In this document: positions 1-6,262 of the stretch, piece after piece
Numbering within the stretch: the first letter of the stretch is position 1
How the letters are laid out: every line of letters begins with the position of its first letter
Assembly (NCBI RefSeq): GCF_034113885.1
Contig: NZ_JAXEWM010000140.1
Coordinates: 1 to 8,741 of the forward strand
Direction of reading: 5' to 3'
Length of the DNA stretch: 8,741 bases
From: Intestinibacter sp034113885
GTDB taxonomy: Bacteria; Bacillota; Clostridia; Peptostreptococcales; Peptostreptococcaceae
Notes under the pieces: model-generated
Databases searched by the model: none
What the model saw: the letters and a program-made list of their open reading frames with translations, nothing else
What the model was told of the DNA's origin: nothing
Program-made: the position numbers and the translations under genes

Positions 1-635
1 AAGGTAGAGATGATGTGAACATAATCGCATTTGCAGGTGACGGAGCGACTGCAGACTGTGGATTCCAATCATTGAGTGGTGCAGCAGAGCGTGGAGAGCA
101 TATGCTTTATATTTGCTACGATAACGAAGGATATATGAACACAGGGTTCCAAAGAAGTTCAACTACAACTAAGGGATCTAGAACGAGTACAACTCCAGTT
201 GGAAGTGTGCTTCAAGGTAAAACACAACCTAAAAAATATATGCCACTTATAATGGCTATGAACAATGTAGAGTATATGGCTACTCTATCTCCATCAAATA
301 TGAAGGATTTTGTGGAAAAGGTTGAAAAAGGTATTGCAGCAAGTAAAAAAGGATTTGCTTACTTACATATATTCTCTCCATGTCCAACAGGATGGGTTCA
401 TTCTTCCGACAAGAGTATAGAAGTAGCTAGAAAGGCAGTTAAGAGCAACTTCTTCCCACTTATTGAATTTGAAAATGGCGAATTAAAAGTCAATGTAGAA
501 AATAAAAATCCTATAAGTGTAAAGGAATTTTTACAGTTATCAGGTAAATTTAAGCATTTTACAGAAGCTGATTTTGAAGAAATACAACAAGAGGTCGATG
601 CTAGAATGGCACTTATTAGAAGTTTAGCTATATAG
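1..635 (+). CDS. 2-oxoacid:ferredoxin oxidoreductase, beta (TPP-binding) subunit, 5'-truncated
   Basis: The reading frame is open to the left edge (first full codon at 3), so this is the C-terminal 210 residues of a subunit that is usually about 300 long. The GTG at 15 lies inside the conserved core and is not the start. The thiamine-diphosphate motif is clear: GDG at visible residues 12-14, then YDNEGYMNTG at 39-48, followed by QRSS and TTPVG, as in PorB/VorA-type beta subunits. The family decarboxylates a 2-oxoacid on TPP and passes electrons to ferredoxin, giving acyl-CoA and CO2 in the cytoplasm. The stop lies 19 bases before buk, and ptb follows, so the substrate is probably a branched-chain 2-oxoacid (Val/Leu/Ile-derived), although pyruvate or another oxoacid cannot be excluded from the sequence. 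The alpha and gamma subunits should lie upstream, outside the window. Confidence 0.93.
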   Translation, partial: GRDDVNIIAFAGDGATADCGFQSLSGAAERGEHMLYICYDNEGYMNTGFQRSSTTTKGSRTSTTPVGSVLQGKTQPKKYMPLIMAMNNVEYMATLSPSNMKDFVEKVEKGIAASKKGFAYLHIFSPCPTGWVHSSDKSIEVARKAVKSNFFPLIEFENGELKVNVENKNPISVKEFLQLSGKFKHFTEADFEEIQQEVDARMALIRSLAI

Positions 636-654
636 AGTTTAGGTAGGTGGATTT

Positions 655-1728
655 ATGAATAAAAGAATGTTGATTATGAATATGGGCTCTACATCTACCA
701 AAATATCTGTATACGATGGATATGAAAAGATATGGGTGGAATCTATAGTACACCCTAGAGCCGATGTTGAAAAATATTTAAAATACAAGGATCAGTACGA
801 ATATAGAAAAGAAAAAGTAATCCAAAAAGTGGAAGAAAAAGGGGAGAAATTGGAGGAATTTTTCGCATTTGTAAGTCGTGGAGGAACTATAAAGCCGGTA
901 TCAGGGGGAACATATGAGATAAATCAGAAGATGATCGACGATGCATGGTCAGGGCTTTACGGTGAGCATCCATGCAATATAGGCGGAGAAATCGCCTACG
1001 AATTAGCAAAGCAATACGGAGTGAAGGCATACACAGTGGATCCACCTGCATGCAGTGAAATTTGTGATGAAGCAAAAATCTCAGGACTACCAGAAATAGA
1101 GAGATACGAATCCTTCCAAATGCTAAACCACAGAGCTATGGCTAGAAAGGCATGTGTGGACAAAAATGTAAATTACGAGGATGTAAATCTAATCGTAGTC
1201 CACATGGGCGGAGGAATTTCTGTAGCGGCCCATCAAAGGGGAAAAATAATAGATGTAAACAACGCACTTGCAGGCGACGGACCTATGGCTATGGAGAGAA
1301 GTGGACAGCTTCCTACTGGAGATTTGATAAGACTTTGCTATTCAGGAAAATATTCAGAACAAGAAATGATTAGAAAAGTCAACGGAAGAGGCGGTATAGT
1401 AGCTTATTTAAACACTACAAACGCCCTTGAAATAGATGATAGAATTAAAAACGGTGACGAATACGCGCTAAAGATAATTAAGGCACTAGCTTACCAGGTT
1501 GCAAAGGAAATCGGAGGGATATCCACAGTTTTATATGGAAAAGTAGACGGTATAGTTTTAACTGGAGGTCTTGCAAATTGGACAAGACTTGTGGATATGT
1601 TGAAGGAAAGAGTATCTCATCTAGGTGAGGTCTTGGTGTATCCAGGGGAAAACGAAATGGAATCACTTGCCTTTGGAGTTATGAGATGTGTAGAAGGCGA
1701 TGAGGAGGTTAAAATTTACGAAGGCTAA
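655..1728 (+). CDS. buk: Butyrate kinase (or branched-chain fatty-acid kinase)
   Basis: This 357-residue protein is the normal length for butyrate kinase of the acetokinase (ASKHA) superfamily. It transfers phosphate from an acyl phosphate to ADP, giving the free acid and ATP, in the cytoplasm. Motifs seen: NMGSTSTK at residues 9-16 (phosphate loop 1, acetokinase signature); VDPPACSEI at 128-136; FQMLNHRAMARKA at 154-166; HMGGGISVAAH at 183-193 (phosphate loop 2); SGQLPTGDL at 216-224; VLTGGLA at 301-307 (adenosine loop); and PGENEMESLAFG at 330-341. The start at 655 is supported by AGGTGG at 645-650; the next in-frame ATG at 667 would cut into the N-terminal strand. It sits between the oxidoreductase beta subunit and ptb with short gaps, so one operon is likely. 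The true acid (butyrate, isobutyrate or isovalerate) cannot be read from the sequence. Confidence 0.97.
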   Translation: MNKRMLIMNMGSTSTKISVYDGYEKIWVESIVHPRADVEKYLKYKDQYEYRKEKVIQKVEEKGEKLEEFFAFVSRGGTIKPVSGGTYEINQKMIDDAWSGLYGEHPCNIGGEIAYELAKQYGVKAYTVDPPACSEICDEAKISGLPEIERYESFQMLNHRAMARKACVDKNVNYEDVNLIVVHMGGGISVAAHQRGKIIDVNNALAGDGPMAMERSGQLPTGDLIRLCYSGKYSEQEMIRKVNGRGGIVAYLNTTNALEIDDRIKNGDEYALKIIKALAYQVAKEIGGISTVLYGKVDGIVLTGGLANWTRLVDMLKERVSHLGEVLVYPGENEMESLAFGVMRCVEGDEEVKIYEG

Positions 1729-1761
1729 TATTGGATTTTTACAAAAAGGTGGAGTTTAAGA

Positions 1762-2661
1762 ATGAAAAATTTAAAGGACTTAGTTGAATTGACTAAGACA
1801 AAGGATAAAAAAATAATTTCTGTGGCGTGCTGTCAGGACAAGGAGGTGCTGACAGCTGTGGAAAATGCCAGAAGCCTAGGTATAGTCGATGCAATATTAG
1901 TTGGGGATATATATAAGACTAAGGAAATTGCAGACGATTTAGGTGTGGATTTAAATAAATATGAATTGATAGATATCAAGGATTTAACTGAGGCTTGCTT
2001 AAAATCAGTAGAGCTAGTTTCTTCAAATAAGGCGGATATGGTCATGAAGGGATTAGTGGACACATCGATTATTTTAAAGGCAGTTTTAAATAAAGAAGTT
2101 GGGCTTAGATGTGGAAAGATATTGAGCCAAGTTTCTATCCTAGATATTCCTAGCTACGACAGATTGATATTGTTAACTGATCCAGCTATGAATATAAGCC
2201 CAGATTTAAATGCAAAAAAACAAATAATAGAAAATGCTGTAGAAGTAGCAAAATCAATGGATATAGAAATGCCGAAAGTAGCATGTATATGTGCAAAGGA
2301 AAAAGTAAATCCTAAAATGCCAGATACAGTTGAGGCAAAAGAACTCGAAGACATGTGTAAAAATGGTGAAATTAAAGATTGTATAGTTGGCGGTCCTTTG
2401 GCGCTCGACAATGCCATATCTATAGAAGCAGCTAAACATAAAGGAATAGACAATCCTGTAGCAGGCAAAGCAGATATTTTACTGATGCCTGATATAAAAG
2501 CAGGAAACGTACTTTATAAATCAGTGGTATTTTTCGCAAATGGAGATACTGCTGGAATAGTTATGGGAGCCAAAGCACCGATAGTATTGACTTCTAGAGC
2601 AGATAGCGATATCGCTAAATTAAATTCAATTGCTCTAGGTGTATTAGTTGCTTCAAAATAA
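1762..2661 (+). CDS. ptb: Phosphate butyryltransferase
   Basis: This 299-residue protein is the usual length for the phosphate acetyl/butyryltransferase family. It converts an acyl-CoA plus phosphate to acyl phosphate plus CoA, supplying the substrate for the kinase encoded just upstream. Family features seen: MKGLVDTS at residues 95-102, DPAMN at 140-144, KVNPKMPDTVEA at 181-192, GPLALDNAIS at 211-220, and the glycine-rich C-terminal stretch including GNVLYKS at 248-254 and LTSRADS at 276-282. The length and GPLALDNA motif favour Ptb over acetate-specific Pta. The start has a good AAGGTGGAG site at 1746-1754, seven bases before the ATG. It follows buk by 33 bases, and a hairpin terminator lies about 70 bases after the stop, so it is the last gene of the operon. 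The order buk-ptb is the reverse of the ptb-buk order in Clostridium acetobutylicum. Confidence 0.96.
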   Translation: MKNLKDLVELTKTKDKKIISVACCQDKEVLTAVENARSLGIVDAILVGDIYKTKEIADDLGVDLNKYELIDIKDLTEACLKSVELVSSNKADMVMKGLVDTSIILKAVLNKEVGLRCGKILSQVSILDIPSYDRLILLTDPAMNISPDLNAKKQIIENAVEVAKSMDIEMPKVACICAKEKVNPKMPDTVEAKELEDMCKNGEIKDCIVGGPLALDNAISIEAAKHKGIDNPVAGKADILLMPDIKAGNVLYKSVVFFANGDTAGIVMGAKAPIVLTSRADSDIAKLNSIALGVLVASK

Positions 2662-2732
2662 AATCGAAGTATTTAGTAAATTATTTAAGATTTAGTCTTT
2701 CTATACAATCGGCTGGTTTTCTATAATTTTCT

Positions 2733-2775
2733 AGGGGCGCTCGCAAAATTTTGTGGGCGTCCTGTTTTAATTTTT
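2733..2775 (+). terminator. Terminator of the oxidoreductase-buk-ptb operon
   Basis: A GC-rich hairpin spans 2733-2763: the arm AGGGGCGCTCGCAA pairs with TTGTGGGCGTCCT, with one bulged G and a few G·U pairs, around an AATT loop. It is followed by TTTTAATTTTT (2765-2775). This is a typical Rho-independent shape and separates the catabolic operon from the permease gene. Confidence 0.85.
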
Positions 2776-2820
2776 GTAAAGAATTTTTACTGATATGAAA
2801 ATCCCCAAAATAGCGATTTA

Positions 2821-2835
2821 TGTAATTGTATTACA
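2821..2835. promoter_or_regulatory. Palindrome over the -35 box, candidate operator
   Basis: TGTAAT-TGT-ATTACA is a perfect 6-bp inverted repeat with a 3-base centre, and the -35 hexamer lies within it. The position would let a bound dimeric regulator block RNA polymerase. I do not recognise a specific regulator. The TnrA/GlnR consensus TGTNA-N7-TNACA has similar half-sites, but the spacing here is two bases shorter. Confidence 0.4.
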
Positions 2836-2854
2836 AAAAAAATTATAGTATGAT
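2826..2854 (+). promoter_or_regulatory. Sigma-A-type promoter for the NCS2 permease gene
   Basis: The -35 candidate TTGTAT (2826-2831) and -10 TATGAT (2849-2854, inside TATAGTATGATA) are separated by 17 bases. Transcription would start near 2861, leaving a leader of about 46 bases. The placement after a terminator and before a lone gene agrees with an independent promoter. The -10 is a 5/6 match; the -35 is weaker, which fits a promoter that may be controlled. Confidence 0.6.
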
Positions 2855-2859
2855 AAAAG

Positions 2860-2877
2860 TACATTTATAAAAATGTA
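2860..2877. promoter_or_regulatory. Second palindrome at the predicted transcription start
   Basis: TACATTT-ATAA-AAATGTA is a perfect 7-bp inverted repeat with a 4-base centre, beginning right at the expected +1 of the permease promoter. It may be an operator half of a two-site arrangement with the palindrome at 2821-2835 (both contain TGTA/TACA), or a short 5' mRNA hairpin. In such AT-rich DNA a chance origin is possible. Confidence 0.35.
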
Positions 2878-2906
2878 AAAAATCGTAAAAGGAAAAGGAA
2901 AAATTT

Positions 2907-4247
2907 ATGGAAAAAACAAAAGAAAAAGTATCTAGTATCAGTAATATTTACCAATTAGACGGACGTGTTCCTGTGGCTAAAGCGATTCCATTTGGATTAC
3001 AGCACATACTTGCTATGTTCGTAGCTAACTTAACTCCGATTATGCTAATTGGAGCTGCTTCAGGCTTAGCACAAGAGCAAATTACAATGCTATTGCAAAA
3101 TGCTATGTTTATGGCAGGGATTGCAACATTAATTCAGTTATATCCTATTGGTAGAGTAGGTTCAAAATTACCGATTGTTATGGGTGTAAGCTTTACATTC
3201 GTTACAATTTTATCTTACATAGGTACGCAATATGGATATCCAACTGTTGTAGGTGCGGTTATTGTCGGCGGTATTTTTGAGGGGATAATAGGTCTATTTG
3301 CAAAATACTGGAGAAGAATTATCACACCAGTTGTTTCTGGTCTTGTAGTTACAACTATAGGTTATTCTCTATTGACTGTCGGTGTTCGTTCATTTGGTGG
3401 AGGGTATACAGAAAATTTTGGTTCTGCGCAAAACCTTATGCTTGGACTAATTACATTAGCTGCATGTTTATTATTTAATATTTTTGCAAAATCATATTGG
3501 AAGCAATTATCTGTATTATTTGGTTTATTAGTAGGATATGTGGTTGCAATTTTCTTAGGCGTTGTGGATTTATCTGGAATTTTATCTAACGGTATAATAG
3601 CATTCCCTAGAATTTTACCGATAGCACCAGAGTTTAACATCAATGCAATTGTATCTGTGTGCATTATATTTATGGTTTCAGCAGCTGAAACTATAGGTGA
3701 TACATCTGCAGTAGTTGCAAAGGGATTGGATAGAGAAATCACAGAAAGAGAAATCTCAGGCTCTCTTGCATGTGATGGATTTGCCAGCTCTATAACAGGC
3801 TTATTTGGATGTCCACCAGTTACATCATTTAGCCAAAATGTCGGTCTAATCGCTATGACAAAGGTAGTAAATAGATTTACACTTATGACAGGAGCAATTT
3901 GCATGATACTTGCAGGTTTTATTCCTCCAATTGGTGCATTTTTCAGCTCTATTCCAGACTCTGTACTAGGTGGATGTACAATAATGATGTTCGGTACAAT
4001 TATGGTCAGTGGTATTGAAATGCTTGCACGTGCAGAATTTACTCAAAGAAATATTATAATTACAGCACTATCTTTGGCAGTTGGTATAGGGTTTACTTCT
4101 GCTAGTGAAATAGCTATTTGGGGAATATTCCCTAAAATGGTTCAAGACGTGTTTAGCGCAAACTGTGTAGCAGTAGTATTCGTTGTATCTATTGTTTTAA
4201 GCTTAGTACTTCCAAAGAATATGGAAATAGAAAAAATAACAGATTAA
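2907..4247 (+). CDS. NCS2-family nucleobase permease (xanthine/uracil permease)
   Basis: A 446-residue, strongly hydrophobic protein of normal NCS2 (SLC23) length with about a dozen or more membrane segments, imported-nucleobase symporter type, in the cytoplasmic membrane. Family landmarks: QH at residues 32-33 in the first helix (QHILAMF); the helix-8 motif SAAETIGDTSA at 258-268 with the substrate-binding Glu261; Asp290; and GCPPVTSFSQN at 301-311 leading into the signature QNVGLIAMTKVVNR (310-323). The AETIGD form resembles the xanthine/purine branch more than uracil permeases, but the substrate is not proven. The signature reads TKVVNR where the best-known members have TGVxSR. The start is supported by AAAAGG sites at 2886-2898, eight bases before ATG. 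It is a single-gene unit with its own promoter and a hairpin after the stop. No purine riboswitch is visible in its leader. Confidence 0.95.
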   Translation: MEKTKEKVSSISNIYQLDGRVPVAKAIPFGLQHILAMFVANLTPIMLIGAASGLAQEQITMLLQNAMFMAGIATLIQLYPIGRVGSKLPIVMGVSFTFVTILSYIGTQYGYPTVVGAVIVGGIFEGIIGLFAKYWRRIITPVVSGLVVTTIGYSLLTVGVRSFGGGYTENFGSAQNLMLGLITLAACLLFNIFAKSYWKQLSVLFGLLVGYVVAIFLGVVDLSGILSNGIIAFPRILPIAPEFNINAIVSVCIIFMVSAAETIGDTSAVVAKGLDREITEREISGSLACDGFASSITGLFGCPPVTSFSQNVGLIAMTKVVNRFTLMTGAICMILAGFIPPIGAFFSSIPDSVLGGCTIMMFGTIMVSGIEMLARAEFTQRNIIITALSLAVGIGFTSASEIAIWGIFPKMVQDVFSANCVAVVFVVSIVLSLVLPKNMEIEKITD

Positions 4248-4253
4248 TTATAG

Positions 4254-4290
4254 TAGGAGCACCGAAAATTATCGATGCTCCTATATTTTA
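4254..4290 (+). terminator. Hairpin after the permease gene, terminator or attenuator
   Basis: TAGGAGCA (4254-4261) pairs perfectly with TGCTCCTA (4276-4283); after one mismatch CGA pairs with TCG, closing a small AAATTA loop. The tail TATATTTTA is only moderately U-rich. It begins seven bases after the permease stop and ends just before the ribosome binding site of the next gene. I see no room for a promoter between it and that gene, so some read-through is expected if this is the only upstream signal. Confidence 0.7.
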
Positions 4291-4296
4291 GTATAC

Positions 4297-4315
4297 GAGG
4301 AGGATAAAATTAGTG
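4297..4315 (+). promoter_or_regulatory. Ribosome binding site that fixes a GTG start
   Basis: GAGGAGGA (4297-4304) is a near-perfect Shine-Dalgarno sequence nine bases before GTG at 4313. The first in-frame ATG (codon 17) is inside the membrane anchor, so GTG is the start. Confidence 0.85.
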
Positions 4316-5851
4316 AGGAATTTTAATAAGAAAAAAATAGGAATAATAATATTATTAATTATGGCGATATTAGCAGTAGGCTATAAAATGGTATTGGCGC
4401 CGACATTGTACAACAAGTACATGGAGGAAGGAAATTCTTGTTTAACACAAAAGCAATACGAACAGGCAATAGAAGCTTTTGACAAGGCCATTAAGGTAAA
4501 ATCAAAGGATACAGCTCCAAGGATACAAAAATCTAAGGCGTATGTAGGCAAAAATGAATTCCAAAGCGCTGTAGAAATATTAGAAGACGCACAGAATTTA
4601 GACGTAAAGAACGAAGAATTACTTTTAGAAATAATAGATATAGCAGTAACTATAGACGGTGGGACTGCTTATGACTTTTTAGAGAGGTTTGTGCAGGAGG
4701 TAGGTGAAGCTAATTTATCTACTAATATAAGAAATCTATTAAATTCAGCAAGCGAATCGCCAAAGCCAGCTAAAATGGATATTTCTGAAGGAAAATATGT
4801 ATCTTCTATCTGCGTGAAATTAGCAAAAGACAGAATGAATATTGGTCATAGCTATTATTATACGATAAATGGATATACACCAGATCAAAATTCACAAAAA
4901 TATATGGGAAATATCTGTATTTCTAATACGACAACTATAAAAATAATTGGCTACAATAAGGATGGACAATCTACAGAGGTAGTTACTTTAAAATACACGA
5001 TAGATCAAGGTATTCTAGACGAAATTAAAAACAATATAGAAGCATCTAAAAAGTTAATTTCAGAGACAAAAACTGGAACTGATATAGGAAGTATACCTGA
5101 AGAAGATAAAAAAGAGCTTCAATCTATCCTAGATAAGGCAGAAACATTTGTAAACAGTGAATCGATAAAATACGATGCTGCATACGATATCAACAAGGAA
5201 ATTGAAAATGCAATTAAACAATTTAAAGACAGCATAATAAAACCTGTGGATAAAAGCGAATTAAAAAGCTACATAGATAAAGCCGAGAATTTATACAATA
5301 ATTCAACAGAAGGAAGTAAAACAGGACAGTATAAGTCAGGTTCAAAATCAAATTTAAAAAAATACATAGACGAAGCGAGCAAAATTTACAGCGAAAAAGC
5401 ATCTACACAAGAAGAAGTTGATGAGCAAACTTCAAAATTAAAGAATGCAATAGATGTATTTAATCAAAATAAAATAAAGCAAACTTCTAGTGTAGAGCAA
5501 AAAATATTAGGAAAATATGTAATATTTGATGAAGAATCTGGAATAGGTATTTGTAAATTTACTAAAAATGAACTTAAATGTGGATATATGGCATCAGAAG
5601 GATCAGATGGAAGAATACTATCGAGAAGAGAATCAGGAAATACAGTTTATTATACAACTCCAGATGGAGAAGCAACTGTTAAAGTACTCGATAATAATAC
5701 TGTAATTTTTGGACAAGTTAGATGTGAGCTATTAAATGCTCAACAATTGATAGGTAGAGTTTATAATAAATGGCCTGATATGGCGAATTATGAATACTTA
5801 CGTTATTTTGGAGTGTCGCAATCTGAGATAGATTATTTCTATTCTCATTAG
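4313..5851 (+). CDS. Membrane-anchored TPR protein with chitobiase-C-terminal-like and FIVAR-like modules
   Basis: This 512-residue protein starts at GTG. A basic stretch (RNFNKKK) and one hydrophobic helix at about 9-28 form a signal anchor, so most of the protein is probably outside the cell. Residues 33-100 look like two TPR repeats (YMEEGNSCLTQKQYEQAIEAF; YVGKNEFQSAVEILEDA). Residues 150-230 resemble the chitobiase/hexosaminidase C-terminal-like fold (ISEGKYVSSICVKL, YYYTINGYTP, then TTIKIIGYNKDGQS). Residues 232-308 and 311-386 are two related helical segments; the second (KSELKSYIDKAENL, GQYKSGSKSNLKKYIDEA, TQEEVDEQ) matches the FIVAR pattern of Gram-positive surface proteins. The C-terminal 115 residues (396-512) are a mixed strand region I do not recognise. 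There is no LPxTG motif, so anchoring is by the N-terminal helix. No enzymatic site is visible; a cell-surface binding or scaffold role is inference. It may share the permease transcript through read-through. Confidence 0.85.
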   Translation: MRNFNKKKIGIIILLIMAILAVGYKMVLAPTLYNKYMEEGNSCLTQKQYEQAIEAFDKAIKVKSKDTAPRIQKSKAYVGKNEFQSAVEILEDAQNLDVKNEELLLEIIDIAVTIDGGTAYDFLERFVQEVGEANLSTNIRNLLNSASESPKPAKMDISEGKYVSSICVKLAKDRMNIGHSYYYTINGYTPDQNSQKYMGNICISNTTTIKIIGYNKDGQSTEVVTLKYTIDQGILDEIKNNIEASKKLISETKTGTDIGSIPEEDKKELQSILDKAETFVNSESIKYDAAYDINKEIENAIKQFKDSIIKPVDKSELKSYIDKAENLYNNSTEGSKTGQYKSGSKSNLKKYIDEASKIYSEKASTQEEVDEQTSKLKNAIDVFNQNKIKQTSSVEQKILGKYVIFDEESGIGICKFTKNELKCGYMASEGSDGRILSRRESGNTVYYTTPDGEATVKVLDNNTVIFGQVRCELLNAQQLIGRVYNKWPDMANYEYLRYFGVSQSEIDYFYSH

Positions 5852-5855
5852 TAAT

Positions 5856-5876
5856 AGGAGGTAATTTATGCGTTAA
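5856..5876 (+). promoter_or_regulatory. Strong ribosome binding site on a two-codon ORF (Met-Arg-stop)
   Basis: AGGAGGT at 5856-5862 is followed five bases later by ATG CGT TAA (5868-5876). The Shine-Dalgarno is as strong as any in the window, yet the frame holds only two codons, and the next stretch has stops in all forward frames until the ATG at 5953. It is either a regulatory minigene or the start of a gene whose body has been lost. Confidence 0.5.
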
Positions 5877-5900
5877 ATTCTATAAATTTGCATATATAAT
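5873..5900 (+). promoter_or_regulatory. Candidate promoter of the Asn/Gln-rich small gene
   Basis: A perfect TATAAT (5895-5900) lies 16 bases after TTAAAT (5873-5878), a 3/6 match to the -35. It would start transcription about 45 bases before the ATG at 5953. A 12-bp palindrome, AATATCGATATT (5898-5909), overlaps the end of the -10 and could be a regulator site. In DNA this AT-rich the match is suggestive only. Confidence 0.4.
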
Positions 5901-5952
5901 ATCGATATTTTTGCAGAAGATATAAGTAAATAAATTATAAAGGAGAAACAAA

Positions 5953-6207
5953 ATGAACAATAAAGGTACACAAAAATGCCAAGATTGTAGATGCAGAAAT
6001 AATAGAAATGCAAATATGAATGTAACAGATAAAACAGGAAATAACCGCAAAACTGCAACTGACAACCAATGGACTTCTCAATCAAACCAAAACCAAATGA
6101 ATAATGAAAGAAATAATCAAATGAATAACGAAAGAAGCAATCGAATGACAGATCAAAGATCGAATGAACAATTTAATTCAAAAAATAACAACAGACAATT
6201 TAGATAA
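5953..6207 (+). CDS. Small Asn/Gln/Arg-rich protein with octapeptide repeat and CxxCxC motif
   Basis: An 84-residue, very hydrophilic protein that I do not recognise. A good ribosome binding site (AAGGAG, 5940-5945) lies seven bases before ATG, and a strong terminator follows the stop, which supports it as a real gene despite its odd composition. CQDCRC at residues 9-14 has three closely spaced cysteines that could bind a metal or form disulfides. From residue 46 an eight-residue unit repeats: QNQMNNER, NNQMNNER, SNRMTDQR, SNEQFNSK, then the tail NNNRQFR. There is no signal peptide or membrane segment and almost no hydrophobic residue after residue 40, so the chain is probably disordered. Spore-associated, nucleic-acid-binding or aggregation-prone roles are all possible, but none is shown. 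It could be transcribed alone or with the surface-protein gene 101 bases upstream, since no terminator separates them. Confidence 0.75.
   Translation: MNNKGTQKCQDCRCRNNRNANMNVTDKTGNNRKTATDNQWTSQSNQNQMNNERNNQMNNERSNRMTDQRSNEQFNSKNNNRQFR
6088..6183 (+). repeat. 24-bp imperfect tandem repeat inside the small gene
   Basis: Four in-frame 24-base units start at 6088, 6112, 6136 and 6160. The first two differ mainly by single bases (CAAATGAATAA(T/C)GAAAGA core), and the third and fourth are progressively diverged. They encode the octapeptide repeat, so the C-terminal half of the protein probably grew by duplication. Confidence 0.8.
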
Positions 6208-6217
6208 ATAAATGTGG

Positions 6218-6259
6218 AGAATTGCCAAATTACAATATGCTAATTTGGCAATTCTTTTT
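6218..6259 (+). terminator. Terminator of the small gene (15-bp perfect stem)
   Basis: AGAATTGCCAAATTA (6218-6232) and TAATTTGGCAATTCT (6241-6255) are perfect reverse complements around an 8-base loop and are followed by TTTT. The hairpin begins 10 bases after the stop codon. Confidence 0.88.
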
Positions 6260-6262
6260 GCA

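Noticed and set aside
15..17. GTG at 15 as the real start of the oxidoreductase subunit
   Set aside because: It falls seven residues before the TPP-binding GDG motif and the frame is open to the window edge, so the gene begins upstream.
1152..1373. Plus-strand 73-codon frame inside buk
   Set aside because: It is out of frame with the conserved phosphate-loop motifs of buk, has no ribosome binding site, and has the composition of a frame-shifted coding sequence.
2154..2468. Minus-strand open frames of 104 and 61 codons inside ptb
   Set aside because: They overlap each other and the conserved ptb frame, and their translations are low-complexity mirror products.
2776..2790. GTAAA-N5-TTTAC inverted repeat after the ptb terminator
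   Set aside because: A five-base AT-rich repeat is expected by chance in this sequence and it lies away from the promoter elements.
2780..2906. Purine or other nucleobase riboswitch in front of the permease
   Set aside because: The leader from the predicted start is only about 46 bases, and none of the conserved purine-aptamer loop sequences is visible.
3362..3904. A 180-codon open frame on the minus strand
   Set aside because: It is exactly antisense to the NCS2 permease, has no credible ribosome binding site and no recognisable domain. The permease frame is strongly supported, so this is a shadow.
5873..6085. Minus-strand 70-codon frame with hydrophobic segments, antisense to the small Asn/Gln-rich gene
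   Set aside because: The hydrophobic Phe/Leu/Tyr-rich translation is what antisense of an Asn/Lys-rich AT-rich stretch gives. The plus-strand gene has a good ribosome binding site and terminator and is the better call.
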